Source of the DNA: Petrosia ficiformis
Lineage: Eukaryota; Porifera; Demospongiae; Haplosclerida; Petrosiidae
Assembly: GCA_947044365.1 (NCBI GenBank)
Contig: OX345637.1
Location: 806,001 to 870,000 of the forward strand
Length of the DNA: 64,000 nt
Direction of reading: 5' to 3'
Under the pieces are notes generated by a model that did no database searches, was not told the DNA's origin, and worked only from the letters and a program-made list of their open reading frames with translations. This document shows, one piece after another, positions 10,901-24,500 of this stretch (within the stretch, counting starts at the first letter, position 1; each line of letters starts with the position of its first letter). Both the position numbers and the translations under genes were made by a program.

Positions 10901-12342
10901 AAAACCAAATAATGCGTTATCGTACTCGTCTTCATTACTTTCTTCGTTATGTCATGCTGGTAAATCCAAGGTCTAATTGTTTCAACCATCGAAATGTCTC
11001 CTCTGTGTTTGCAATAAGTGAACAAACGAGTGCTGACGATCTACAAAGAAAAGTTAAAGAGGAGATCAGTAATGTTGCTTCGCAAATGAAAATTGATAGA
11101 TGTATTGACATCAATAATGTAGAATTGCTGCAACGAGGAAAAAATGATGCGAAAGTCCTAAAGAGAGAATTAGACCACACTGTAAACCAAACACTAGATT
11201 CCAGTGAAACTCTGCCAATTTCTTTTATTTTTCTTCGTAGCCTTTTTTACAAGCTTACTAAGCTGTATATCAAAAAAGACGATTTAAAAGCTAAAGCAGC
11301 TCAGCTTAGGATGTCAGACAAAGATGTGAATGATTTCTGTAGATTGTTCATGTCTTCAGGAAGCTTATTTGATATTAGCCAAATTGATAAGGAATCTCCC
11401 TATATCATCGTGAAGCCAATGGGATTTATGCGTGAGCTTGACAAAATTTTCTACCCCAGAGTGGGCATCGATTCACGAGTTACAGAATATGGCCTTGTAA
11501 CTTTGGAAACAGCCGGAATTTTGTTTGAAGACTACCAGTTTTTTATGGATGTTCTTGTTTCAGTTGATCTAGCTCTAATGCTACGTGGTAATCAGATCTG
11601 TTTAGAAGGGAAAATGCTTGAAGATGATGTATATTACTACATACCTGATGTCCGCACTCAGTCTCCTGAACTACATTGTGATCCTACTTCTCTTCATCTC
11701 CTCCTGAATGTGGACTGTCCACTTTCGCATCTGCAAGTTTTGTTTGCAAGAGCTTTTATGTCTCGAAAGAAATTTTCGCACCTCGTTCTTGAGCATAGTA
11801 CACCAGTTAACATTACCAGATTCGGCACTAAACTATCAGATGGTGCTACTGACGTTACATTTGAGATGAGATATCTTGGAGATACGGTAGAGTTTCATTT
11901 TCCTGATGAAGCTAATGAAGAAGTTTGCACTGATATTATAGAGGCATGTAACGAAGTGATGGCAAAAGATGATTGGATGAATTCGAAGTATGCCTTTGCT
12001 GTTATGCCTCCTGATAGTATAAATCCAAACATTCGTAATCGATGTAATCGTCATGTTCTCCTTTCTTTGAAAGATTGCGACTCCCAAGATGACAGCAGTA
12101 ACCATTTTGTGATATGGAAGAAAGTGTTAAAAGAGGTAAAGTTATTATAATAATGTATGCAATCTTTATAGTTCAATACATGTTTTAATGTGGCACAGGG
12201 GTGGGACAATAAAGTTTGAAATCATATAATGCTCAAGTGAATAATGTAATTGAGGCACACACAATCTAAAGGGTGTTATAAGCGTTTTATTGCATATTGA
12301 CTTAATGTAGCATGCACGTGATTTAAAACTTTTATGTAATAA

Positions 12343-12484
12343 TGTATAACATGGCTTCGAGGTGTATATATATCAGCAATATCAGACCTGAACCCCTCAA
12401 TAGCAGCCGGAGGCAAAGTCAAGGGCTACTATTGAGGGGTGAAGGGCTGATATTGCTGATACACACCAACAAGCCATGCTTTAT
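12343..12484. repeat. Long imperfect palindrome in gene 2 intron 3
   Basis: TATCAGCAATATCAG and CTGATATTGCTGATA, then AACCCCTCAATAGCAGCC and GGGCTACTATTGAGGGGT, form nested arms around AGGCAAAGTCA. Outer bases ATGGCTT / AAGCCAT extend it. Absent from gene 1's matching intron, so probably a separate MITE-like insertion. Confidence 0.75.
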
Positions 12485-12708
12485 ATAATATATTCTATAC
12501 CTAACATGTACATCAATGTTACCTGACATCTACGGTTATCTCCAACTCTATTCAATTACAACTTGACTGCGCATGCTGAGTCTGATGCAATCTATTATGA
12601 ATATCATTATAGGTCTTATATCAGCCCTGTGGTTTCATATCCACCTGTGGTTGGGTGTATATCGCATATATAACACCTGTCGGTAACTTTGATGTGGCTG
12701 TCAGCTAT

Positions 12709-12710
<2 letters not shown>

Positions 12711-12754
<44 letters not shown>
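12711..12754. repeat. (TA)n microsatellite
   Basis: About 22 TA units in gene 2 intron 3. Gene 1 has only a short TA run near 4753. Confidence 0.95.
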
Positions 12755-12760
<6 letters not shown>

Positions 12761-12891
12761 TGTCATGATGAAGCCACCCTTCAAAGCTTTGGACAGTGCT
12801 ATAAATGTGCTAAGTTCACAATAGTTTGAAACGGTCACTGTGTGGTTTGTGGCTTCATTAAGCTGTATAAACATGACTTTGATATATATTT

Positions 12892-13003
12892 GTTACGTCA
12901 TGCCCATTTGTGCAATATCAGGCTTATAATCACCTTCCCCTCGGGCCTATGGCCTCGGGCTTGGCGATTATAAACCTCATATAGCACTCGTGGCATAACA
13001 TAA
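12892..13003. repeat. Imperfect palindrome, gene 2 counterpart of 4896-4992
   Basis: Arms TTATAATCACC / GGCGATTATAAA around a longer centre with CCCTCGGGCC and GGCCTCGGGC. The centre differs from gene 1's copy while the arms are kept, as expected for a structure that mutates at its loop. Confidence 0.65.
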
Positions 13004-13913
13004 CCCATACATAATAATATAATTATTATTTATATTATATACCATCACCACATTATTATATTATTATTATGTAATATTATTTAGTTCAAAGAACTAGAAG
13101 GGAGAGAACTCAAAGAAGGTAACTTATACATCCATGTGTATTCACTAAATGTTTATGTATAATATTTCTTCAATTGCAACAGAACTAATGAGTATTAGTG
13201 ATGTCTGTCATATTGCTGAGAAGTTGGAAAAGCTCTCACCTGAGTGTTTGGAGAATGTTGCTAAAAAGCTGCAGAATGATGTATATGAAAAGCTGACTAA
13301 TAAGGAGCATGATGTCTGTCTTTGTAAAGATGAAAGCAGAGACAAACGCCCTCTACACCTTCTTCTTGATTGGGAAGGTGAGTTGAAAAATACTAAAGAA
13401 CAACCGTCTGGAAAAGAATTGGCAAAGCTTTTCATGGAATTAGCAAAGGAGATGAAAAACGACTATGAGAAATTGGAAAGTGCTGCAAGAAGACTGGACC
13501 CATCGGGTTACTACTAAAAAGGATAACATTTATACCCACATATATCGTACTGATATCATTAATACACATTTAGTGATTTCATAATGTTTAAAACTAATTT
13601 TACTACATTGTTTAAATTAATTTCATTATGCATTGTTTTATTATTGTTTAAATGATTTGTATTGATTTTTTAAATTATTTGTTTACATTACACTCAGTTA
13701 ATACTTTTAATACGCATTGCAGTGCAAAACTTGATTGCAATTATATATATTTGCGCGCAACTACGTAGTGTGTTAACTAATTGTCTCAAAATTATTGTGT
13801 TTATTAACAATGTAATTAAAAGTATTATGAATAAATAATAACTTTTATCTATTATAAGGGAGTGTCTATTTCGTCTTTTGCGCCAAAGCGAAACGTTACT
13901 TCATGAGTACTTC

Positions 13914-16900
13914 ATGATGTCTTCAAGCTATGTTGTAAGTATATGAAAGCTGGAACAATATATGTTGCCATATAATCAATGTTTATTTAATCTTTAATTA
14001 AAGGAAGCAGAAGCAGAAACTCGGGATCCTGAACACAGAGAAAGAGCAGCAATGGTAGCATTGAACAGCTTTGAATTTGAATTTAGAAGGCCTAAAGTGG
14101 AACACTCAATACCTGACCTATCGATGAGTAAGTTTAGGATTGTATCCATTTTATCTGAATAATTGAATCATGCAGATCAACTTCTGTCATCCGAGTAAAT
14201 AATCTATAATTGCATTTGTCCATGCAAGTGAAAAGTAGTCTGATGTGGCCATACCCTTATTATCTCCAATCATGTCTTAAATTTTGTAAATAATTAGTAT
14301 TGTTTACAAGAGGAAAAACAAGTCCATAAAACCATTTTAATTTGATCTAGCTCTTGTACATCAGGCCTTTGTAATTAATTTTTAAAATAATGAGAGTGGA
14401 TATAGACGCTGGAGATAATGCATAGTTGTATTCGATTATTAATGCTTGTATCGATTATTATTACTGTAGTTTAGCTCACTTAGTTTACTTACATGTGTAT
14501 GTTTAAATATGTTTACTGTGCAATGCTGAAATGTAGTCGAAATTATGGTAACAAATAATAATTATTTATATAATTTTGTATTCCTGATAAGAACCTTTGC
14601 ATTCACAATAGAACCATGTGTACACAATTGGAAAATATAGTGACATGTGTTACATTATTGGTGCAGATAGGATAGATAAACCCAAGAAAGAATGAGAATT
14701 AACATATCACTCTTTATAATGTATCTGTTGCAATTTCTAGAGGATTCTATCTTCTGCATGATTTCTTCCTACTGATCTGTAGAGTGCACTGTAGTTTGAG
14801 CACAGATTTATTTCGCGTGCCCTCCATCTTCATTAGTTGATCACACCACACGGAAGAACAAAACTTACTTGACTACATATACAATGCATATATGTAACAC
14901 AATTTTATGCAAATATAACTGATAATGGGATGACCCGGCATATTTATTAATGTGCTCTCAACAATATTGTTGTCCATTGCTATTAGTTTTGTTTAAAATA
15001 AATATTAGTTGGAGAAATACACACAAAGTAAACTACTATTTCTGGGAATTCTATTATATAAACTAGTTTGTTTAACTAGTTTGAATAGTAAAATTCCAAC
15101 AGCAAAGGTTAAAACAACGCCATCTGGCCACCTGTGTATTACTGTTAACATTAACCTTCCACACATCAGAGAGATAATATTATATTTTGTGTATGTGTCT
15201 ATATAATTATTATTATCACATTTTATGCTAAAATATGAACGTTGGCACTTCAAACAGAATTCAGACTATAGGTCTTTTTCTGAAACTTTCAATTATGAAA
15301 GTTAATATCAATTTGTACAATTGCAACTCTTGATTAATGTTTCTAAACCTTGGAAAGACATTTGGTAACACACGATTAGCTATATACATGGAAACATATG
15401 TCATCTTGGCAAAGCACTGGTTAAAATCATGTATATTTCAGGTATATAGTGGCTGCTACTACAAGCACTGGCTCTCTAACTATTTATTTTGTTTGTTTTT
15501 TTTTTTAATTGTGATTCAACAATAGTTAATTCGAAGTATGAGGATTTATGTTTGAACTCTTTTAGAAACTAGTATCATAAGTCATAATTTCCTATATAGC
15601 AAGGGTGACTAATTTAATTACATTCCTCATGTACAGGTCAATTTATGCATATACGTGTAATTCAATTTACGATTAAAGGAACATTATGTTTTACCTTAAT
15701 AATTAAAATAGTATTTCATTATGAAACAGCAATTTCATGATCATTATACTTACTTCTAGGAGAAGAAATAACTGCAACCTGTGACTGGGTAAGACAATTG
15801 GTACTGAACAATCAGATCAAAGTTCCTGTAAAACCAATTTTGCTAACTATAGCTGGTCTACCCGGATGTGATAAATCAGAGCCTTTGATAAAGATGTTAA
15901 GTCAAGCTGTCTCTGACTCGAAAGAGGCAATGAAGGGGGTAAAATTGGATACTCTTGGTGCTCATCATGGTATTACGTACTATGAATTCGCTGCTGCAAT
16001 AACACCTCTATCAGGTCTTGAACAGCCAATATATTCTGAAACTAGTAAACTAACATTTCCCCTTTTTGCAATGGAATACGCACTAAAGTGTGTTGCTCAT
16101 CAACAACAAAGTATTGTCTCAAAATATGATACTTCAAGCTTACAAAAAGAAATATTCCAAGATCCAGAATTAAATGACCATTTCATTCGTCTTTTCAAAC
16201 GTTTGGATGCGAAGTTACCATCCCATCTGAAACCTGTTGAAATCTTGGAGTGTATCCCAAGTGGTCTTACTCTAATTAATGTTTGGGATGTTGGAATTAA
16301 TAAAGCAGTTTTTCACTTCTTGCCAGCTCTTTGGGGTCATTTAGACAGGAGCTTTTTGTGGTTGTTTTTAAGTCTTGATCATGATGCGAATAGCCTCTTA
16401 GACTTTATAGATATCGACGAGAATGAATGTAAAGTCAAGAATGATAAAGACCAAATAATGTGTTATCGTATACGTCTACACTACTTCTTGCGCTTTCTAA
16501 TGCTTGTAAATTCTAAATCTAATATCAGTAATCGTCAAAATGTTTGCTCTGTTTTCGCCATGACTGAACAAACAAACCATTGTGACCTACATACGAAAGT
16601 TAAAAGCGAGATCAGTGTTGGTGTATCGCATATGCAAACCAAAACATTGATTGATACCGAAAATATAGCACTTGTACATCGAGAGCAAAGTGATGTAAAA
16701 ATTATGAAGAGAGAACTTGATAAAACTGCAAATCAAACTCGCGATTCAGATGATACTATGCCAATTTCTTTTATTTTTCTTCGCAGTCTGTTTTACGAGC
16801 TTACTAAAATGTACATTACAAAAGATGATCTGAGAAGAAAAGCAGCACAGCTTGGAATGTCTGACATTGATGTCAACGATTTTTGCAAATTGTTCATGTC

Positions 16901-18180
16901 TTCAGGAAGCTTCATTGATGTTAATCAGATAGATGTCAACTCTCCCTATGTCATTATGAAACCAATGCGATTTATGTGTGAGCTTGACAAAATGTTTTAT
17001 CCACGATTGGGCATCGATTCACGTGTTACAGATTATGGGCTTGTGACAGAAGAAACAGCCAAAGCTATATTTGGTGAGGAAGACTATCAGTTTTTCATGA
17101 GTGTTTTTGTCTCAGTTGATCTAGCAATAAAGCTTAGAGGAGAACAGATTTCTTTAGAAGACAGCATACTTCCTAATGAAACATACTACTATATGCCTGA
17201 TGTTCGTACTCATGCCCCCAAACTACATTGTGATCCATCTGCTCTTCATCTGCTTCTGAATTTCGACAGTCCACTATGCCACTTACAAGTTTTGTTTGCA
17301 AGAGCTTTCATGTCTCGAAACAGAGATTCTCATCTTGTGCTGAAACAAAATACTCCTGTTAATGTTACCAGATTCACTACAAAGTTATCAGGCAGTGAAG
17401 TTGAGATGCGATATCTTGGAGATTCTGTGGAGTTTCGTGTTCTTGAGGAACTGACTGAAACAGATGAAGCAATTTGTACCGATGTTTTAGGATCATGCAA
17501 TGAAATGATGGAGAAAGATGAGTGGCAAAAATCAAAATACAGCTTTGCTCTGTTGCGTTCATCAAACACAAAAAATCGTTATTGCAATCGATTATCTAAG
17601 AAAGATCAGGATGCTGAAAATGATGATGACAATCATGTTGCAATATGGAAAAGAGTGTTGAAGAGGGTGTGTCATATTTTACTATTATAATTATTGTGAA
17701 TTATTTTAATTTATTCAATTAGGTCAATATTCCAGGACACAGAGAACTCAAAGAAGGTAACTTACATATCATCCATGCATCCTTTTAAATGATTTAATTA
17801 AGTTCTGCTAATTGTCTTTAGAACCGATGACTATTGATGATGTCTGTCAAATTGCGAAGACGTTAGAGAAACTAACCTCCAAGAATTTCACTATTGTTGA
17901 ACGTAAATTTCAAGAAGCTATGGCAAACAGACCAACACATCTGGATACTGAAGAACCCCTCACCCTTGTCGGTAAGGACAAAAGATGGGACAAGTACCCT
18001 CTACTCCTTCTCTTGGAATGGGAAAATAAGCTGAGGAATAGTAAAGAACCAGCTACAAAGAAGGCATTGGCTAAGCTTCTTATGGAATCATCAGAAGAAG
18101 TAGAGAAGGACCATCACAACCATGAGCTATTGAAAACTGCTGCAACAAGTCTGATCCAATATGCTCATGCTGTAGGTTAA
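13914..18180 (+). CDS. Gene 3: P-loop/COR-like/death-fold protein (5 exons, 814 aa)
   Basis: Exons 13914-13934 (ATG at 13914 or 13917), 14004-14127, 15760-17666, 17723-17756, 17822-18180 sum to 2445 nt (814 aa). Phases equal those of gene 1 (0,1,0,1). The N-terminal exons are unrelated in sequence to gene 1's (charged EAEAETRDPEHRERAA). The long exon has GLPGCDKS, NVWDVG, the block PISFIFLRSLFYELTKMY and YVIMKPMRF, with clear amino-acid divergence from genes 1/2. The microexon is again 34 nt and ends RELKE. The death-like exon has DVCQIAKTLEKL and LLLLEWENKL. The reading frame is uninterrupted. The long first introns leave about 1.6 kb (14128-15759) with no recognisable gene. Function as for gene 1, inferred. 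Confidence 0.8.
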
Positions 18181-19400
18181 TATGTTTGTTATGAATGAAG
18201 CTTATATATGTAGCACTCAACTTTTAAATTACACTAGATTTGAATGTTTATAATTAATAATTAATATTTTGAGGTTAAAACAATCCTCATACTTTAGTTG
18301 CATGATTTCAAATGTTTCAATGTAAATGTGATACATTTACAATTAAGCAAATAATTGTTTGTAGTTTGTATGATTAATTTTGTATGCTATTATTTTTCAT
18401 TTACAAATGAGAACGGAAGAGCCTATATTATAGTATTAAGAAGCTCTGAGCCACAAACAGGTCTCACCTCTCTTCTCCAGTGGACCTGAGTGTGAGTTGG
18501 AAGTCTAAGAGGTGACACTTAACCTCACATCATAAATGTTGAATCTCTTGCCTCTTCCCATGCTATGAGGCTATATAATTATGGTAAAACTGTTGATATT
18601 ATTTACAAACAGTTCATTCCTAAGCTATATACAATAGTATTATAGAATGTGCTTTGAACTATCATGAATATCATTATCATTGTAAGGCTTTTATATATCA
18701 TTTCAGATTTTAGCAAGATTTAGAGTTGGTGGTAAGTGTGCAGTTGTTAGGTAGAAAGTTATAATTATTTTATGTGGATGCAGTAGATAAACAGTATGTT
18801 GTATAAATAGATCATGGACAAAAATAATGAACTGGGATAACAGTGCGTTGTTCGTGAGCAGCAAAGTATTGTCTCAAAATATGATGCTTCAACTTTACAA
18901 GAAGAAATCTTCCAAGATCCAGAATTGAATCAGATGACTGTTTTTTTTTTCAATCATTTGGATGCAAACTGTAGGCTAACATTCATCAGGAACTTGATCC
19001 TTAATTTGGAAGTGTATTCCACATGGTCTTACTCTAATTAATGTTTGCATTGTTGAAAACAAAGGTCTTTGTCAGCTCTTGGTATCATATAGAAAGGTAT
19101 TTCACACAAAAGAGAGTACTAGACATGCAGTCAAGTACTTTTTTTGTGTGTAATACAATAATTAATTCACTTGTAAAATTACGTATACAGCAGTTCTATA
19201 TGCAGGCATATTACATATGTGGTAGTGAAGTTAGTGTACGAGTTAATTAATTTTACTAGGCGTGGTTTATACAGTAAGGTAGTATATGTTTTTTCCAATC
19301 ATTAAGTCTTCGTGACAGATCTGGCAACTGAAGTGATCTATTTGCTACGGATTTGCAAATAAGTGACTGAATTTCTATTTGTATAGTTTGGCCACCAATC
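18181..19400. other. Intergenic between gene 3 and the cupin gene
   Basis: Contains the NTPase relic (18840-19085). The remaining sequence is AT-rich with no conserved frame. A tattgtatag acceptor-like site at about 19386 just before the cupin ATG may close a 5' UTR intron. Confidence 0.5.
18840..19085 (+). pseudogene. Decayed fragment of the NTPase exon
   Basis: CAGCAAAGTATTGTCTCAAA, CCAAGATCCAGAATTGAAT and GGTCTTACTCTAATTAATGT follow the order of gene 3 at about 16090-16320. The frame is broken by indels and a T10 run, and the WDVG region is destroyed. No other exon of this copy was found, so it is a fragment of a fifth family member. Confidence 0.85.
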
Positions 19401-20498
19401 ATGAATAATACAGATGACAGTCAGGCTGAGCTCTTGTTACAAAGTGCTGACTTGAACAAGGATATGGCCTTTTTAAAAAGCCTTGGTTTCAAGCTAAACA
19501 ATATTTATCCTGCTGACGATCCGATTGTTGCCCGAATGTCAGGTCATGGAATGTGTATCAGGCTAGACAGAGATGCTAATTGTCCAGTACCAGTTGTCAA
19601 TATTTTAACAGATCATCCTGAGAATATTACTGATGGAGCAAATGAGCTAGTAGCACCCAATGGTACTTCTTTCAAAGTTCATCCTAGGTCTTATCAACTG
19701 GAAATACCTGCAACACAGCATGCATTTCATGTGCACAGGCTGCAGGATGGTTCTCCTTGGGTTACTGGAAGAGCAGGAATGCTTTACCGTAACCTCATCC
19801 CTGACTGGCTTGGAGGTGCCATTATAGCCTCTCATATTCGCATTCCTGATGGTGGACCAGTGCAAGATGTAGTCCACTATCACACAATTAAGTTTCAGCT
19901 AATTTACTGCTACAAAGGTTGGGCGAAGGTCGTTTATGAAGACCAAGGCCCTTCGTTTATTCTTGAGGCAGGCGATTGTGTGATACAACCTCCCGAAATC
20001 AGGCATCGGGTACTGGAATCATCTGAGAACACGGAGGTGATCGAAATAGGGGTTCCAGCATCCCATATGACCACCATCGATCATGAAATGGAATTACCAA
20101 CTCCAACTTACAGTCCCAACCGTGAATTTGATGGACAGCAGTTTTGTCGTCACCAGTTAAAGGAAGCCATTTGGGTTCCTTGGCGGTTGGATGGATTCAA
20201 ATCCAGAGAAACAGGCATCAACGAAGCAACCAAAGGCTTGGCTTCAGTGCATATTGCCAGACCAATGAACAATGGAACTAAACCACCATTGACCAGTCAT
20301 AATTCGGATATTTTGTTCACATTTCTGTTGGAAGGAGAAATGGAGCTATACACTGAAGGACATGGAACTCAAACACTGAGACCAGGGGATGCATTTGTGA
20401 TGCCTCCAGATCTGAAATACCAAATCACTAATTATTCACAGACCCTTGAGTTCCTGGAATTGGCTCTGCCAGGGGTGTTTGAAACAACAAGGCATTAA
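19401..20498 (+). CDS. Intronless double-cupin protein (365 aa)
   Basis: A single open frame from ATG at 19401 to TAA. Residues about 15-75 resemble a VOC/glyoxalase-like lobe (FLKSLGFKL ... IVARMSGHG). Cupin 1, about 135-225, has HYH (159-161) and a later His202 after GDCVIQPPEIRH, the usual metal ligands. Cupin 2, about 280-358, has LLEGEMELYTEG and PGDAFVMPP. Its ligand set is less complete (His300). Two-cupin enzymes of this type are mainly bacterial and fungal (dioxygenases, isomerases), so an oxidative or isomerising step on a small molecule is plausible; the substrate is not predictable. No intron interrupts 1.1 kb of coding in an intron-rich region, and codon use looks slightly more GC-rich than that of its neighbours, so lateral acquisition is possible. 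Confidence 0.85.
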   Translation: MNNTDDSQAELLLQSADLNKDMAFLKSLGFKLNNIYPADDPIVARMSGHGMCIRLDRDANCPVPVVNILTDHPENITDGANELVAPNGTSFKVHPRSYQLEIPATQHAFHVHRLQDGSPWVTGRAGMLYRNLIPDWLGGAIIASHIRIPDGGPVQDVVHYHTIKFQLIYCYKGWAKVVYEDQGPSFILEAGDCVIQPPEIRHRVLESSENTEVIEIGVPASHMTTIDHEMELPTPTYSPNREFDGQQFCRHQLKEAIWVPWRLDGFKSRETGINEATKGLASVHIARPMNNGTKPPLTSHNSDILFTFLLEGEMELYTEGHGTQTLRPGDAFVMPPDLKYQITNYSQTLEFLELALPGVFETTRH

Positions 20499-21556
20499 TG
20501 GGGAGTGATTGCGTATTTTTGTTACTACCATTCCACATTAATAATTAAGACAAATATAACGTTAATACATGGTTTTATTTAGCGAGAGCTGTTATTTTTA
20601 CATGATATTATAGCGAAATTTTAAATAATCTTTTAAGAGGATTATTCGAATGTATTTTTTTGGTGAAATTAAACTTGATAGTGTGAAATTATTCAGTATC
20701 ATTACCTCCAATTAATGAGCCACACCTTTAATTTAATAATGATTAATAAACATGTTAATTGAAAGGTTATAACAAGCAAGCAATAATAGTCATAATTATT
20801 TATAGTTATAAAGTGGGAAACTGTCACGTGATTATATAGTGCATTTAGCTCTTGTTCTCATAATATACAAACAGCAAACTGAAGAAGATATATATAGATA
20901 TAGATATTTAGTAATACAAGTGGTGTAACTATTACACAGTATATGTACTTCTTGTCAACAGTGACATCAACACATATCATCACTTTCTCAATTTGTTTAT
21001 TAATTGTGGTTAAACAAAAGATTTTGCATGTCCAGCCCAGTGAACCCTCAAGTCGAATTCAGAACATGACAACAAAAATATCTATCAGTGTATACTTTCT
21101 ATATGTCCATTTGCATGCTATAGCTGTAATAATGTAATTTATAATAAAAATTTCATAACTTTTTAATTCACACATAAAGTCATAAACATTAAAATAATGT
21201 CTCAAGTAAAAATGTAAAACTCGTGCATAATATTATAGAAAAGTACATGAAGAATTAAGTTATAATGAGTGGAAATTTCAGTGGCTGTACTTTCTGTATT
21301 GGAGATTTTAATGAGCAGAGGTTACTGCAGGAAAAATAAGGAGACAACAGTTAATCTAGAACATTGAAACAGCATAGTGAATTTGATGTGTATATAGCTA
21401 TGAACAATAGCTGTGTGATGATTTGGATATATTCATACTGGTGAGCTGTGGAAGCTTTAGAATGGCTTGTACCTCAATAGTAAACTTGTTATTTGTTATC
21501 ACACTGTCATGTATGCTGTATGTCAGTTTCATACTACTTACAATATACATGTAAAA
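20499..21556. other. Intergenic between convergent genes
   Basis: AT-rich sequence between the cupin stop and the 3' end of gene 4 (minus). Short frames only; no repeat with a partner in the window was recognised. Confidence 0.5.
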
Positions 21557-24500
21557 CTAACCACGCATATCCAGTTTCCTTGCTAGTGTTTGGAGAAGTT
21601 CACTCTGCTTATGCATACTGTTGGCGATCTCCATTATTGTTCGTGCCAAAACGTTTTTAGATGCTTTCTCTTTGATACCACCTTCTTTCATTTTTCTTTC
21701 CCACTCCAGGATCAACATGAAAGGTATACGGCTCAAATCAATATTATTGAAACATTCCTCTTTGAGACCTTCTTTAAAACCTAACATGGTAGCAATCTTG
21801 TGAAGTGTATCTTCCTTGATAGCTTCATTTTGTAGTTTTTCAGCAATATAAACAATGTCATCATGGGATAGTGGCTCTAAAGGATTGCATCATAGTTGTA
21901 AATAAACTGAAGATCAGATTAAAATAATAAATGTTGTTATACTAGATTTACAATTAATAGCCAGGCATTGATGTGTTTGGTATGGGTGACTTTTGACCTC
22001 GAAATCTGAATTTCACACATTTCATGTTAAAAAGGGTGATGCATATGCTTTTAATTACTATTGGGAAGCTAAACTACAACTGCAAGTACACCGATTATAT
22101 TTGTATGGGAGGGGGCAATTACCTACACTGCATGCTCTGGGTAAAAGCTACTTTATATAGTCCAATATATAAGTAAATTAGGCATATCTGTAATGATGAC
22201 TGCTATACCTCCATTCAGCTTTCTTTTGTGTGCTATAGCATTCTGTGGAAAGAAGCAATAAAATAATTAAAAAACCTCTTATTCTATAATATGCCTCTGG
22301 TGTTTTAAAATGTTTGCATACCAGGGCATGAAGTAGGAATGAATTGTTTTGCTTACATTCGAATGTCAATTTGTCATATTCAATTGTTAAAAAGGGTATT
22401 GTGCAAATTGCAAGTGATGATTTTCCTGCTTAAATAGTTGACTTAGATATAGGCTGCTTTATCTAAGTTGTAAATATAATTACGAACCATCGAATCAACT
22501 TTATGTCTATTTTAACAGAAGTTTAGCTTAACTTGCAATTTGCAACATACCGTCAGGAAATATTACAAAACATGATTTTTAAAACCACAAAATTGCCAAG
22601 AAACTGAAATCACATATTTAAGCTAACATTCCAAGGTTCATTCATGTTATATTTCAGCACAACCTTTCAAGTGAGAAAAACCGACTCTGCATGCTTTTGT
22701 CCTGATACATGTATGATATTACTTATAATTATATATTTAACAAGCTGACCTTTTCCACTGTTATATTCCATTTACTCAACATTTCTTGACTCAGTTGACT
22801 GTATTCTTTTTTACAGGTTTCACATAACGTTTCATCGAGAAGTAAGTGGCGCTTTCGATGTAGTCGGCATGGAGTATTTGGATCTGGATCCTTTGAGCAC
22901 ATGATAGCAAAATTGTATTTGTCACATCTCCATTTGCTTTCCATCATCTGGTGACAGGATCGGATTATAGCGGTGCAAATATCTTCATCTGCTGTTGGAG
23001 GTACTCTGAACTCAACAGCTTCTCCAAGATACCTCATTTCAAAATCAACAGCTACGTTTGTCTGACTTGAAATTATTTTATATGTAGTAATGTTGATTGG
23101 ACTTGTTTCTTTAAAAACAAGTTTTGTAGCTGGCTTTATCTGAAGTAAGGCCCTTGTAAACAAAACCTGTAAATGGCGAAGTGGACTGTTAGTGCTGTAT
23201 AGTAAATGGAGAGCATCCGGCTGGCATTCTAACTTGGGAGGAGATGTTCGAACATCTGGGATATAGTAGCATTCTCTTACTTCTTCTTCTGCGAATTCAC
23301 TACACTCTATCTGGTGACTATCTAGCTTGAGGGCAAGGTCAACAGAAACGAGCACATCCATAATAAACTTGTGGTCTCCATGTTGAAATTTTCTACCTGG
23401 CATCAGCTTGGTTCCGGGTTTGAATATTTCCAAGGCTGTTAATTCTGTAACTACACCAAACATCGAAACTCTACGATCGATCTCAGGAGGAGGATAGAAC
23501 ACTTTATCAAGACTACAAATGAAATCTGTCGGTCGAAGAATCACATAATTAGATTCACTATCAATCAGATTAACATCAATTATGCTTCCACAAGACATGA
23601 AAACTTTGCAAAAGGTTTCAAACTCATCGTCTGTCATTTTAAGTACATCAGCTTTGGCTTTTAATTCACTTTTCTCTACATACATTTTGTCAACGGCATA
23701 GTATAGACTACGAAGAAATACGCTAGCTAGAGAAATTTTCAAAGTAGACTCCAATTTTGTGCCAATAATTTCATCTGCCGTTTTTTTGAGTGCTTTCCAG
23801 CAATTACCATCTTTTGGATTAATTGGTGTAATTTTTTCAGTATTAACAACTGTTGCAAGCTGTGCTTGAGTGGAAGCATTTTGAATCTCTTCAAGCAAAC
23901 TGTGTAACTGGCTGTCTTCGTATGTACCTGAATGTACTCCAAAAACAGAACACACATTTTCACGATCACCATCAGATGAACTCTTAGCAAGCATAGCTGG
24001 TCGAAGAAGGTACTCCATTCTAGACCGATACTGCATAATCAAATCTTTATCCCTCCGAGCTTTATTAAATGTGTTGTCTGGAAGATTTGGAGCATTGTAA
24101 AGCTTCTTAAGATCACGGTCAAGATCTAAAAATAACCACAAGTAGCTATTATTCAAATGACCCCATAGAGCTGGAAGAAAGTGAAAGACAGCTTTATTCA
24201 TACCTATATCCCATACATTTATTACTGCAATACCACTAGGAATAAACCTTTTCCAGTTGGTACCTTCAAGGGAAGATGGTTCTCTCTGTTGATCGCTTGC
24301 TAATGAATCAAAAATGTTATACAAGTGATCATCCAAATCTTTGTCATCAAAGACTACTTCTCTTTGCCCTGCCGAGGGGTCATGAAATAATATTTCCTGG
24401 CCACGAGAATAATATAATTGCTTCAGAGCTGACTGGAATGCAAATAGGTAAGACGTACGGTTAGTAGTCTCCGAATATGTCAGACGATCAAATGGAGCTG

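Larger units (their letters stand above)
8022..13517 (+). pseudogene. Gene 2: tandem copy of gene 1 with an in-frame stop
   Basis: Exons 8022-8042, 8107-8239, 10199-12135, 13085-13118, 13183-13517 have the same lengths and phases as gene 1 (21, 133, 1937, 34, 335 nt). Exon 1 codes MSSEYSQ. The long exon keeps GLPGCDKS and VWDIG but has TAA at 10891-10893, where gene 1 reads AAA (GAT AAA CAC in gene 1, GAT TAA CAT here). After that the same frame stays open to 12150. All splice sites look intact. As read it would give about 285 residues with the P-loop/GTPase-like half only, without the COR-like and death parts. Either a recent pseudogene, a truncated decoy, a segregating allele, or an assembly error. 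Because the rest of the frame is undamaged, loss must be recent. Confidence 0.8.
7956..14560. repeat. Tandem segmental duplication, unit 2 (partner 1-6260)
   Basis: See unit 1. It includes gene 2 and the first two exons of gene 3, so the left part of gene 3 is duplicated and its right part is not. Confidence 0.85.
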
